Source: an uncultured Bacteroidota bacterium (GTDB lineage Bacteria > Bacteroidota > Bacteroidia > Flavobacteriales > Flavobacteriaceae). From it: a stretch of DNA of 44,657 nucleotides. How positions within the stretch are numbered: the stretch's first letter is position 1; each line of letters opens with the position of its first letter. Positions 17,960-27,600 of this stretch are shown one piece after another. The stretch spans positions 1-44,657 of the forward strand of contig CABXRG010000007.1 in NCBI GenBank assembly GCA_902514615.1. Direction: 5' to 3'. The notes under the pieces were generated by a model, which saw nothing but the letters and a program-made list of their open reading frames with translations, did no database searches and was not told where the DNA came from. The translations under genes were made by a program, and so were the position numbers.

Positions 17960-18414
17960 ATATCAAGATTAAAATTTTCCGAAAGCTCTGTACTTGGTAA
18001 TTTATAGACAAGTGAGATATTTGGAATTTTTTGCATTTTCTCTATCAGATTAGATGTTGAAAAATAACAGTTTTGTTTTATAAAAAAGTCAACTTCTTTA
18101 TGTGATTCTATCAAAGATAACTCTTTTGTATTTGCGAAACTAAAAAGTGAATCTAATAGTTCAGATTCCTCAATCTCAATATTAAATTTATTTTTGAAAA
18201 GCTCAAAATCAATTCCTTTTTGTTTATCCTCCCAGTTATAATGAAGAACAGTTGACTTGTTTTCAATCTTTAAATCGTTATTAGATCTAACAAAATTTGT
18301 AAAGCAATATTTGTTTATCTGAAAGGCTAACGAGAAAATATTTAAATTAGAATGAATAGCAATAATCTTAAACTTCTCTTGAATACTAGAATCTAATTTT
18401 AATACCTTTTTGAT
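17956..18414 (-). CDS. IPExxxVDY-family protein without a canonical start codon
   Basis: An open minus-strand frame of about 152 codons fills the space between fabF and pyk and ends in the TGA at 17956-17958. It matches the small, uncharacterised IPExxxVDY family found directly before pyk in flavobacteria: IAIHSNLNIFSLAFQINK near the start, a VLHYNWED strand, a KEVDFFIKQ strand, and a C-terminal IPNISLVYKLPS segment that is the name-giving region in variant form. The homologous start would be KKVLKLDSS, but the codon in front is ATC (18412-18414). There is no ATG, GTG or TTG between the in-frame stop at 18427-18429 and the conserved region. It may use ATC or ATT, be damaged, or be re-initiated after fabF, whose stop is 17 nt upstream. 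Confidence 0.65.
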   Translation of the reverse strand: MKKVLKLDSSIQEKFKIIAIHSNLNIFSLAFQINKYCFTNFVRSNNDLKIENKSTVLHYNWEDKQKGIDFELFKNKFNIEIEESELLDSLFSFANTKELSLIESHKEVDFFIKQNCYFSTSNLIEKMQKIPNISLVYKLPSTELSENFNLDI

Positions 18415-18431
18415 ACTACAGAAAGTTTATG

Positions 18432-19682
18432 CTAATCAAGCTTTTTAAATATAACACATGCATTGTGTCCGCCAAAACCAAATGTGTTTGACATAGCAAT
18501 GTTTACTGATCTTTTTTGAGGAGAAGAAAATGTAAAATTTAATTTAGGATCAATGTTTTCATCATCATTAAAATGATTAATAGTTGGAGGTATAATCCCA
18601 TGCTTCATTGCTAAAATACATGAAATTGCTTCAACAGCTCCAGCAGCACCTAGAAGATGTCCTGTCATAGATTTCGTGGAGTTAATGTTCAATTTATATG
18701 CATCATCTTGGAAGACTTCTTTAACAGCTTTACTTTCTGCTACATCTCCAAGAGGTGTTGAAGTTCCATGCATATTAATAAGATCAATATCAGAAGTATT
18801 CAAATTAGCATCGTCCAAACAGTTTTTCATAACTTTTATTGCCCCTCTTCCATCTGGATGGGGTGCTGTCATATGATATGCATCACAGGATAAACCTCCA
18901 CCAATAAGTTCAGCATAAATTTTAGCTCCTCTATTTATGGCGTGTTCATAGTCTTCAAGTATTAATGATCCAGCCCCTTCACCTAAAACAAAACCATCTC
19001 TATCTCTATCAAATGGTCTTGAAGCACTTGAGGGATCATCATTTCTTGTAGATAATGCATGCATAGCATTAAACCCTCCGACTCCCGCAATAGTTACAGG
19101 TGCTTCTGAGCCACCTGCTACAACAACATCAGCTCGCCCAATTCGAATATAAGTTAAAGCATCTATTAGTGCATTTGAAGAAGAAGCACAAGCTGAAACG
19201 GTAGCATAATTAGGTCCCTGAAAACCATATTTCATGGCTATTAATCCTGGTGCAATGTCTGGTATCATTTTAGGGATCATAAATGGATTAAATCTAGGAG
19301 TTCCATTACCCTCAGAATAATTTAATACTTCATTTTGAAAAGTTTCTAAACCACCGATTCCAGCACCCCAGATTACACCAATTCTATCAAAGTTTGGACT
19401 TGATTCTATTAGTTTAGAATCTTTTATAGCTTCTGTGGCAGCTACTATCCCATATTGTGAAAACTTATCATATCTTCTGTGCTCTTTTCTTTCAAAATGA
19501 TCAGCAGGATCAAACCCTTTTAATTCACACGCAAATTTAGTTTTGAATTCAGAAGCATCGAACTGTTTTATATCAGCACACCCACTTGTGCCACTAATCA
19601 GTCCATTCCAATATGAATTTAAATCGTTACCAATCGGAGTTAAAGCTCCCATTCCAGTAACTACAACTCTTCTTGATGTCAT
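18432..19682 (-). CDS. fabF: Beta-ketoacyl-ACP synthase II
   Basis: 416 residues. Elongating condensing enzyme of type II fatty acid synthesis, joining malonyl-ACP to acyl-ACP. The Cys-His-His triad is complete: Cys165 in VSACASSSN, His in NMHGTSTPLGD and His in MTGHLLGAAGA. The C-terminal NTFGFGGHNA is intact. It sits 12 nt after acpP, the classic pair. In related genomes rnc usually follows fabF; here the next reading frame is the IPExxxVDY gene 17 nt on. Confidence 0.95.
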   Translation of the reverse strand: MTSRRVVVTGMGALTPIGNDLNSYWNGLISGTSGCADIKQFDASEFKTKFACELKGFDPADHFERKEHRRYDKFSQYGIVAATEAIKDSKLIESSPNFDRIGVIWGAGIGGLETFQNEVLNYSEGNGTPRFNPFMIPKMIPDIAPGLIAMKYGFQGPNYATVSACASSSNALIDALTYIRIGRADVVVAGGSEAPVTIAGVGGFNAMHALSTRNDDPSSASRPFDRDRDGFVLGEGAGSLILEDYEHAINRGAKIYAELIGGGLSCDAYHMTAPHPDGRGAIKVMKNCLDDANLNTSDIDLINMHGTSTPLGDVAESKAVKEVFQDDAYKLNINSTKSMTGHLLGAAGAVEAISCILAMKHGIIPPTINHFNDDENIDPKLNFTFSSPQKRSVNIAMSNTFGFGGHNACVIFKKLD

Positions 19683-19694
19683 TCAATTAAATTT

Positions 19695-19928
19695 TTATTT
19701 TGATTTTTCTATAAACTCTATAGCTTGACCAACTGAAACAATATTTTCTGCTTGATCATCAGGAATTTGAATATCGAATTCTTTTTCGAATTCCATAATA
19801 AGTTCTACAGTATCTAGTGAGTCAGCCCCTAGGTCATTAGTAAAACTAGCTTCAGGAACCACCTCGTTCTCATCAACTCCCAATTTATCTACTATTATTG
19901 CTTTTACTCTTGAAGAAATATCTGACAT
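19695..19928 (-). CDS. acpP: Acyl carrier protein
   Basis: 77 residues starting at ATG 19926-19928 ([12 protein letters not shown]). The 4'-phosphopantetheine attachment site is Ser37 in DLGADSLDT, followed by the acidic recognition helix [22 protein letters not shown] 30 nt upstream is in frame but would add ten residues absent from typical ACPs and overlap the -7 box, so ATG is preferred. First gene of the acpP-fabF-IPExxxVDY-pyk-ALDH run on the minus strand. Confidence 0.95.
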   Translation of the reverse strand: MSDISSRVKAIIVDKLGVDENEVVPEASFTNDLGADSLDTVELIMEFEKEFDIQIPDDQAENIVSVGQAIEFIEKSK

Positions 19929-19955
19929 AATATGTTTATTTATGTGTTCAGTTGA

Positions 19956-19963
19956 CAAAATTA
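19956..19963 (-). promoter_or_regulatory. -7 promoter box for acpP (TAATTTTG)
   Basis: On the minus strand TAATTTTG matches TAnnTTTG, 27 nt before the acpP ATG. This also argues that the acpP message starts downstream of the alternative TTG start. The -33 element is not clear. Confidence 0.45.
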
Positions 19964-20060
19964 AAAAATTTTATCAAATCTGGCCTTTAATTCTAAATTA
20001 TACCTTTATTTGTTAAATAAAAAAGTTTTTTTCAAATATATTGAAGCACAATCATTATTT

Positions 20061-20627
20061 ATGAAAAAAAAGATTGTCATTTTTATTTCAGGTAAAGGAT
20101 CAAACGCTCTAAACATAATAAATCATTTTAGTGAAACTGATAACTTAACTGTTTCACATGTTTATTCAAACAACAAAACATCTTCTTTTTTTGAGCATAA
20201 ATTTAACTCAAATATTAAGGTCTTATATTTTCAAAATAAAGACCTTGAAACCAAAATTTTTGATGATTTAAAACATATAGAACCTGATTTAATTGTTCTA
20301 GCGGGTTTTCTTAAAAAAATACCTATTTCATTTATTCATAACTTTAAAAAAAAGATCATAAATATTCATCCATCTCTTTTACCAAATTATGGTGGTAAGG
20401 GTATGTATGGATCTATAATTCACAATAAAGTAATAGAGAATAATGAAAAAGAGACTGGAATAACAATTCATTATGTATCCGAACAATATGATTCAGGAGA
20501 AATAATATATCAAAAGAAAATAAGTATTGTAGATAATGATTCTGCTGAATCCATAGAGAAAAAAATACATAAACTTGAATATGAGTATTATCCAAAAATT
20601 ATCAAATCCATAATTGAAAATCAATGA
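20061..20627 (+). CDS. purN: Phosphoribosylglycinamide formyltransferase
   Basis: 188 residues from ATG 20061; an upstream TTG at 20010 would add a non-homologous leader. It formylates GAR with 10-formyl-THF in purine synthesis. The N-terminal SGKGSN loop binds the ribose phosphate. Catalytic Asn101 and His103 lie in NIHPSLLP, and Asp144 in EQYDSGEIIY, with the GGKGMYG loop between. It is divergent from acpP across about 130 bp and overlaps rnhA by 4 nt (ATGA). Confidence 0.93.
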   Translation: MKKKIVIFISGKGSNALNIINHFSETDNLTVSHVYSNNKTSSFFEHKFNSNIKVLYFQNKDLETKIFDDLKHIEPDLIVLAGFLKKIPISFIHNFKKKIINIHPSLLPNYGGKGMYGSIIHNKVIENNEKETGITIHYVSEQYDSGEIIYQKKISIVDNDSAESIEKKIHKLEYEYYPKIIKSIIENQ

Positions 20628-21088
20628 GTAGATTAATAAAAATATATACTGACGGCTCATCTGTTGGAAATCCTGGCCCAGGAGGTTATGGAATAGTTAT
20701 GTTAGTTGACAAAGAGGATTATAAAAAAGAATTTAGTCAGGGATTTAAGTTAACTACCAACAATAGAATGGAGCTTTTAGCTGTAATTGTTGCTCTTGAG
20801 AAAATAAAAATTAAGAATTCAAGTGTTAATGTCTATACTGATTCCAAGTATGTGTCTGATGCTGTAGAAAAAGGATGGCTTTTTAATTGGGTAAAAAAAG
20901 ATTTTAAGAAGAAAAAAAATCCAGACTTATGGAAAAGATTTTTAAAGATTTATGATGATCATAAGGTTAAATTTCATTGGGTAAAGGGACATAATAATGA
21001 TTTTTATAATGAAAGATGTGATTTTTTAGCTAATCTTGCAGCTAAGAATTCTAATCTCATTGAAGATAAAGGATATTTAAATAATTAA
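20624..21088 (+). CDS. rnhA: Ribonuclease HI
   Basis: 154 residues, the normal size for type I RNase H, which degrades RNA in RNA-DNA hybrids. Catalytic carboxylates are all visible: Asp10 in YTDGSSVGNPG, Glu50 in NNRMELLA, Asp73 in VYTDSKYV and Asp133 in NERCDFLA. The assisting His is His123 in WVKGHN. The basic handle region (KKDFKKKKNPDLWKRF) is present. The start overlaps the purN stop. Confidence 0.95.
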   Translation: MSRLIKIYTDGSSVGNPGPGGYGIVMLVDKEDYKKEFSQGFKLTTNNRMELLAVIVALEKIKIKNSSVNVYTDSKYVSDAVEKGWLFNWVKKDFKKKKNPDLWKRFLKIYDDHKVKFHWVKGHNNDFYNERCDFLANLAAKNSNLIEDKGYLNN

Positions 21089-21099
21089 AACTTAAACAA

Positions 21100-22002
21100 A
21101 TGTCAAAAAAATCTCTTTTAATAGTTGCTTCACTGGCATATGATGGAATAGAAACTAAAGAAAATAAAGTTGATAATATTCTTGGTGGAGCAGGTACATA
21201 TATATGTTTATCTGTAAAGCATTTTGACAATAATTGTTCTATTATTTCAGTAGTAGGAAATGATTTTAAAAATCATGATTTAAATCTATTAGAATCTTGT
21301 GATGTTGATATCTCAGGAATTGAAATCATTGAAAATGATAAAACATTTTATTGGAGTTGTTTATATACAGATAATTTCAAAGAAAGAATTACAACAAAAA
21401 CTGAGCTAAATGTCATGGCAAATTTTAATCCCATAATTCCTGATGAAAAATCATCTCCAGACATTTTATTACTTGGAAATCTTCATCCTGAAATTCAATT
21501 ATCTGCAATTAATCAAATAAAAAATAAACCTGCTGCAATAATTTTGGATACAATGAATTACTGGATTGAACATTATTGGGGTACTGTAAAAGAAGTTATA
21601 TCTAAAGTTGATATTATATCTATAAACGATGAAGAATCAGAGATGATTACGGGTCAAAAGGATTCGAATGAGGCTGCTAAAGTTCTTCATAGTATGGGGC
21701 CAAAGTTTGTGATAATTAAAAAAGGAAAACAAGGTGCGGAGTTATTTAATTATGAAAAAAAATATATAACAGATATATATCATGTTGATAAAGTAAAAGA
21801 TCCCACTGGCGCTGGTGATTGTTTTATTGGTGGTATTTCAGGTTTTTTATCTCAATCTGACGAAGTGTCCTTTGAATCTATAAAATCAGCAATTGATTAT
21901 GGTACATGTTTAGCATCTTTTAATGTTGAAGAGATGGGAACAAAAAACTTGTTAAATTTGTCAATTAATGATATTGAAACAAGAGTTAATAAATTAAAAT
22001 AG
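21100..22002 (+). CDS. PfkB-family carbohydrate kinase
   Basis: 300 residues of the ribokinase fold. The GGAGTYICLSV segment near residue 30 corresponds to the family's first signature. The second signature DPTGAGDCFIGG (about 233-244) carries the anion hole and catalytic Asp. Substrate is uncertain. In flavobacteria a PfkB kinase directly precedes purF, as here (the purF GTG follows its stop with no spacer), hinting at a nucleoside or ribose substrate, but this is inference. Confidence 0.88.
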   Translation: MSKKSLLIVASLAYDGIETKENKVDNILGGAGTYICLSVKHFDNNCSIISVVGNDFKNHDLNLLESCDVDISGIEIIENDKTFYWSCLYTDNFKERITTKTELNVMANFNPIIPDEKSSPDILLLGNLHPEIQLSAINQIKNKPAAIILDTMNYWIEHYWGTVKEVISKVDIISINDEESEMITGQKDSNEAAKVLHSMGPKFVIIKKGKQGAELFNYEKKYITDIYHVDKVKDPTGAGDCFIGGISGFLSQSDEVSFESIKSAIDYGTCLASFNVEEMGTKNLLNLSINDIETRVNKLK

Positions 22003-23817
22003 GTGAGTGATCAATTAAAACATGAATGTGGAATTGCCTTAGTTCATCTAAAAAAGCCACTTCAATTTTACAATCAGAAATATGGATCTCATATGTACGG
22101 GATTGATAAAATGTTTCTGATGATGGAGAAACAAAAAAATAGAGGGCAGGACGGAGCAGGTTTTGCAAGTTTAAAACTTGACCTTAAACCTGGTGATAAA
22201 TATTTTCATAGAGTAAGATCGTTTGATCAACAGGCAATTCATTCTGTTTTTAAAAAAATTAACAAAAAAATTAATCAATTCAACAAGTCTGAAAAATTAG
22301 ACTTTAATTCTGATAGTTTTTACAGGAAGACTCCTTTCATAGGTCAGGTAATGCTGGGGCATGTGAGATATGGAACTTATGGAAAAAACTCCATTGAAAA
22401 TGTTCAACCTGTAATGAGGCAAAATAACTGGATGAATAGAAACTTAATTCTAGCTGGAAATTTTAACATGACAAATAATGATGAATTATTTGAAAGTCTC
22501 GTACAATTAGGTCAGCACCCAAGGGAGCAATCTGACACAATTACAATCATGGAGAAGATAGGTCACTTCTTAGATTCTGAAGTTATATCTAATTATAAAA
22601 AATTGAAGAGAAAGGGTGTTTTAAAAATAGATATGCCTCCTATGATTGAAAAAAACCTAGATATACAAAAAATATTAAAAAAATCTTCAAAAAAATGGGA
22701 TGGAGGTTATGTAATTGCAGGAATGTTAGGTCATGGTGACTCATTTGTCATGAGAGATCCAAATGGTATTAGGCCTGCTTATTTTTATGAGGATGATGAA
22801 GTGGTAGTTGTAGCCTCAGAAAGACCTGCAATACAAACAGTTTTTGATGTTTCATATTCAGATATTAATGAAGTTCCTAGAGGTAATGCGCTGATAATTA
22901 AAAAAAATGGTAGTACTTCAATTAAAGAAATACTTAAGCCAAAAATAAATAAATCGTGTTCATTTGAACGAATTTATTTTTCAAGAGGTTCTGATGCTGA
23001 CATCTATAAGGAAAGAAAAATGCTAGGAAGTCTTCTTATTCCTCAAATTGAAAAGTCTATAAAAAAAGATTACGGAAAAACTGTTTTTTCTTTTATTCCA
23101 AATACTGCAGAAACATCTTTTTACGGATTAATAGAAAAGGCAAAGAAGCATAATCCTAGAATTGAAAAAATAGCTATTAAAGACGCTAAACTAAGAACCT
23201 TTATATCTGAGGATAAGGGAAGAGAAGACTTAGTTGCTCATGTTTATGATATAACATATGGGGTAGTTAAAAATTCTGATAATCTTGTTATTATTGATGA
23301 TAGTATTGTTAGAGGAACCACACTTAGAGAAAGTATATTAAAAATGCTTTTTAGATTAAACCCAAAAAAAATAGTTGTTGTTTCAAGTGCTCCACAGATT
23401 AGATATCCTGACTGTTATGGAATTGACATGGCAAGAATTGGAGACTTTATAGCTTTTAGGGCTGCGATAGAAATTCACAAAGACCAAGGTACATACGATT
23501 ATATAATTGAGAAGACATACCAAAAATGTAAAACCACAATAGAATCTGGAGTATACAAAGTTAATCATGTAAAAGACATATATAAGGGTTTTTCTCCAGA
23601 ATTAATATCTTCTAAAATGTCAGAAATGTTGGTTGATGATGATTCAAATGTTGAATTAGATATAATTTTTCAAAAGGTTGAAAACCTACATAAAGCATGT
23701 AAAAATCATAAAGGTGACTGGTACTTTACTGGAAATTATCCTACGCCTGGTGGAAATAAAGTTGTTAATCAAGCTTTCGTAAACTTTGTAGAAGGTACAT
23801 CAGATAGAGCCTACTAG
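22003..23817 (+). CDS. purF: Amidophosphoribosyltransferase-like (PurF), Bacteroidetes long form
   Basis: 604 residues starting at GTG immediately after the PfkB stop. The N-terminus MSDQLKHECGIA places the Ntn glutaminase Cys at residue 9, so it is not at position 2 after simple Met removal. Glutaminase residues include RGQDGAGFASL and GHVRYGTYG. The phosphoribosyltransferase part carries the PRPP loop VIIDDSIVRGTT. It would make phosphoribosylamine from PRPP and glutamine, the first step of purine synthesis. It is about 100 residues longer than E. coli PurF; the long form is usual in this phylum. The GTG is supported by homologous N-termini. Confidence 0.9.
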   Translation: MSDQLKHECGIALVHLKKPLQFYNQKYGSHMYGIDKMFLMMEKQKNRGQDGAGFASLKLDLKPGDKYFHRVRSFDQQAIHSVFKKINKKINQFNKSEKLDFNSDSFYRKTPFIGQVMLGHVRYGTYGKNSIENVQPVMRQNNWMNRNLILAGNFNMTNNDELFESLVQLGQHPREQSDTITIMEKIGHFLDSEVISNYKKLKRKGVLKIDMPPMIEKNLDIQKILKKSSKKWDGGYVIAGMLGHGDSFVMRDPNGIRPAYFYEDDEVVVVASERPAIQTVFDVSYSDINEVPRGNALIIKKNGSTSIKEILKPKINKSCSFERIYFSRGSDADIYKERKMLGSLLIPQIEKSIKKDYGKTVFSFIPNTAETSFYGLIEKAKKHNPRIEKIAIKDAKLRTFISEDKGREDLVAHVYDITYGVVKNSDNLVIIDDSIVRGTTLRESILKMLFRLNPKKIVVVSSAPQIRYPDCYGIDMARIGDFIAFRAAIEIHKDQGTYDYIIEKTYQKCKTTIESGVYKVNHVKDIYKGFSPELISSKMSEMLVDDDSNVELDIIFQKVENLHKACKNHKGDWYFTGNYPTPGGNKVVNQAFVNFVEGTSDRAY

Positions 23818-23925
23818 ATTTTATAAGAAAAAATAATCTCAAAATAAGTTTTATTTATAAAAAAAATATCTTAAATTGAAGATACCAGAACATAAGTAGG
23901 TTAAGTTCATGGTAAGATTTGGGGC

Positions 23926-23951
23926 AAAAAAGGGGATTTATCCCCTTTTTT
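23926..23951. terminator. Bidirectional terminator between purF and sodA
   Basis: An 11-bp perfect stem (AAAAAAGGGGA with TCCCCTTTTTT) around a TTTA loop, with A- and T-runs at both sides, so it can act on both strands. Its right arm touches the sodA stop codon (23951-23953). The remaining spacer (23818-23925) shows no ORF or promoter box. Confidence 0.85.
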
Positions 23952-24553
23952 TATTTCTCTGTAAATTTTCTGTTTACTTCATCCCAATTAATTACATTAA
24001 AAAATGCATTTATATAATCAGGTCTTCTGTTTTGATAATTTAGATAGTATGCATGTTCCCAAACATCTAGACAAAGTATTGGATCACCTCCACAACCATT
24101 AGACATTAATGGGTTATCTTGATTTGCTGTAGAACATATTTCAAGTTTTCCATTGGAATGAGCACATAACCAAGCCCATCCAGAGCCAAATCTAGTTGCA
24201 GCTGCTTTACTAAATTCATTTTTGAAATTTTCAAATGAACCAAAATTAGACTTTATTGATTCTGAAATTTCAGATTTTGGTTCTCCTCCACAGTTGGGAC
24301 CCATTATTTCCCAAAATAGATTATGATTATAGTACCCTCCTGCATTATTTCTTAATCCACCGTTACTAAGATCTAAAGATTTCAGTATTTCTTGAATATC
24401 TTTATTTTCATTATCAGTTCCTGAAATAAGGTTATTTAAGTTATTAGTGTAACCATTATGGTGTTTTCCATAATGAATTTCCATAGTTTTAGCATCTATG
24501 TTTGGTTCTAATGCATCAAAAGCATAATTTAATTTAGGTAATTCGAAAGCCAT
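23951..24553 (-). CDS. sodA: Superoxide dismutase (Fe/Mn)
   Basis: 200 residues. All four metal ligands are visible: His27 in EIHYGKHH, His77 in [10 protein letters not shown], Asp163 and His167 in [10 protein letters not shown]. Converts superoxide to oxygen and hydrogen peroxide in the cytoplasm. Whether it uses Fe or Mn cannot be read with confidence. It is divergent from the helicase-nuclease gene, with 49 bp between starts. Confidence 0.95.
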   Translation of the reverse strand: MAFELPKLNYAFDALEPNIDAKTMEIHYGKHHNGYTNNLNNLISGTDNENKDIQEILKSLDLSNGGLRNNAGGYYNHNLFWEIMGPNCGGEPKSEISESIKSNFGSFENFKNEFSKAAATRFGSGWAWLCAHSNGKLEICSTANQDNPLMSNGCGGDPILCLDVWEHAYYLNYQNRRPDYINAFFNVINWDEVNRKFTEK

Positions 24554-24602
24554 AATTTTTTTTACAAAATTAGGATTATTTTATTAAGTTTCAATATTAA
24601 AT

Positions 24603-27600
24603 ATGGACTACTCATTTAAAATAATAAATTCTTCAGCAGGATCTGGTAAAACCTTTAATCTTGCAATTGCTTATATAGCTAAACTTTTAAAAAATGAAGA
24701 TGATGAGCATTTTAAATCAATGCTGGCTCTGACTTTTACAAATAAGGCTTCGATTGAGATGAAAGATCGAATATTGATCTACTTATCTGATTTAAAACAT
24801 AAAAGGAACAAAATAATATATGATATTATTATAGAAAAAACTGGTCTAGATCAATTAACTATTGAGAAAAAATCTTCCAATATTTTAGAAAAAATTTTAC
24901 ATCATTATTCAAATTTTAATGTAATAACAATTGATAGTTTTACAAATAATATTATCAAAAGTATATCTGAGGTATCAGAGAATAAAGATGATTATATAAT
25001 TGAACTTGATAATTCAGTTTATTTAGACCAAGTTATTGACGAATTATTCTCAGATTTAGATGAAGATTATGACCTAAAAGAATTATTTATTGAGTTTGCT
25101 AAATTCAAGCTCTCTATTAATCAAAGTTGGGATATTTCCTACGATTTAAAAGATTTTGGATTATTTATAGATAAAGAATCAAATAGAGATCAAGTAGATT
25201 ATTTTAAAAAAATGAATTTTAATTTATTCTACCAGATAAAAAATAAATTATCTATAATTAAAGGGGAGAATACATCAAATATTAATGATTTAATTAACAA
25301 TTCAATTGAATTAATAAGTAATAACGGCCTAGGAGAAACTGATTTCAGAGGAGGTTTTTTAGTTAAATATTTAAAATCTTTTATAAATGAGGATAGCTTC
25401 TACATTAATGATTCAATTGAAAGATCCTTAAAGGGAGAATCTAATTTATATAACAAAACTCTTGAAAAACATAAGGTAGAAAGAATCGAAAAAATTAGAT
25501 TGAGTCTACTTAATAATTACTTAACAACAAAAAAATTAATAATAGAGATTTACAAGATAAACTCAAGTTTATCTTTTCTTCCTTCATTATCTCTAATTTC
25601 AAGAATTGAAAAAAAAATTAATCAAATTCAAACTGATAATAAAATTAGACTTATAAGTAAATTTAATTCCCAACTAAATCTACTTATTAAGCTAAACGAA
25701 GCTCCATACATATATGAAAAACTAGGATCTAGATATATTGATTTTTTTATAGATGAATTCCAAGATACATCTGAACTTCAATGGGAAAATCTAATTCCAT
25801 TAATTTCAAATTCTGTCCACAGTGAGTCACATGATGGTTCAAAAGGTTCTCTGCTGATTGTGGGGGATCCAAAACAATCTATTTATAGATGGCGTGGAGG
25901 TAAGTTTAATCAATTTATAAACTTAATATATAATCGATCAAACCCTTTTCATTTTAAACCAATTTTAGAGAATACAGATATTAATTATAGAAGTTGTAAA
26001 GAAATTGTTGATTTTAATTCAGATTTCTTTAATTATTTATCTAATGAATTAGATATAGAAATATACAACTCAGATGATTTAAATTTTAATCAAAGTTCTA
26101 ATAAAAAAGAAAGTGGCTATGTTTCTATTGATACCTCAGAGGAGGATTTATTTTATTCAAAAATTGAAAATCAAATTTTAGATGTATTAAATAGGGGTTT
26201 TTCACCATCTGACATAACTATTTTAGTTAGAAAAAACAGATATGCTAAAGAGCTAATTGAAAATATTAATAATTCAAAATTTGAATTAATCTCTAGTGAT
26301 ATTCTTCAAATTAACAACTCTGTAAAAGTACAATTTATTATTTCACTTTTTAAGTTAAGACTTAATGCTAATGATTATTACGAAAGAAAAAGAGTTGTAG
26401 ATTTCTTATTTAACGAAAATTATTTTGAGAAGAATTATGATAATTTAAATCAATGTTTTTTTAATAACCTTTCAAAAATCAATATAAATGAGTTCTTCAA
26501 AAATATTTCAAAAAATAAATTTGACTTTACACACTTCTCTTCTCTAGATGTCTTAGACGCAATTAAATATTGTTCATCTATTTTTAAGTTAGACACTGCA
26601 GATCCATTTATTATTGCTTTAATAGATGATATTTTTGAATTTCTTGAAAGCAATGAGAATTCAATCAAAGCATTTCTTTTACATTGGAAAAAAAAGTCAG
26701 ATAATATAAACTTAAATATATCTGCAAATCAAAATTCAATTAGTATTTCCACTATTCACAAATCAAAAGGACTTGAGTTTCCTGTTGTAATTTCACCTAT
26801 TTACAGTGATAAACTTGATGAAAATAATTACAAAGATCTCATCTGGTTATATGAACCCTTTGAAAGCATAAATAATTTGAAGTGGATTTTAATGAGAAAA
26901 ACAAAAAACCTCTTAAATATGGGTGATACTGCTAAAGAGATGTTTGAAAGTGGTGTTTTTAACAATTTATTAGATTCAATAAATTTACTTTATGTGGCTT
27001 TTACAAGAGCTGAAAAAGAACTTTATATTATTTCAAAAAAAGATACCTCTAGTGTTAAAACGTTTTCTAGTTTAATTCAAGATTTCTTAGAGTATAAGTC
27101 AAAAACAAATAATTATTCTTTAGGTAAAAAAACTATACATAAAAATATTTTAGAAGAAATTGATTTAGAATTAAATAATTCAAAGAAGAAAAAAATAAAT
27201 ATAATTTCAACTTCCAAGAATGTAAATCAAGCAAAATATATATCTGATACACTATCTAAAATTTACAGTAAAGATAAATCTGCAAAAGTTTTTGTTTTTT
27301 TTGCAAATCAAAAACTATTCAAGCTTGTAAACTTTTATGACGATAGTAATAATTTAACTTTTTCTTCAAACTATCATCTTTTTGAATTAAAAAATCCCGC
27401 ATTTGATCATGTTATAATTTCTAATATGAATGAAGGATTATTCCCTTTTAGTGATATTAAAGAGGGAACTCTGTCTAATTCAGATAAACTACAATTTGAT
27501 AACATGACTCAAAATGATCAAGAAAATAAAATATCAAATATGTTTTATGAATTGATAAATAATTCCAAAGAAATTCATTTAATCTATGACTCTGACTTAA

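Noticed and set aside
19929-19958. Longer acpP start at TTG 19958
   Set aside because: It adds ten residues not found in acyl carrier proteins and overlaps the promoter box; ATG 19928 gives the normal 77 residues.
20010-20060. Longer purN start at TTG 20010
   Set aside because: The leader is not homologous; ATG 20061 begins the Rossmann strand directly.
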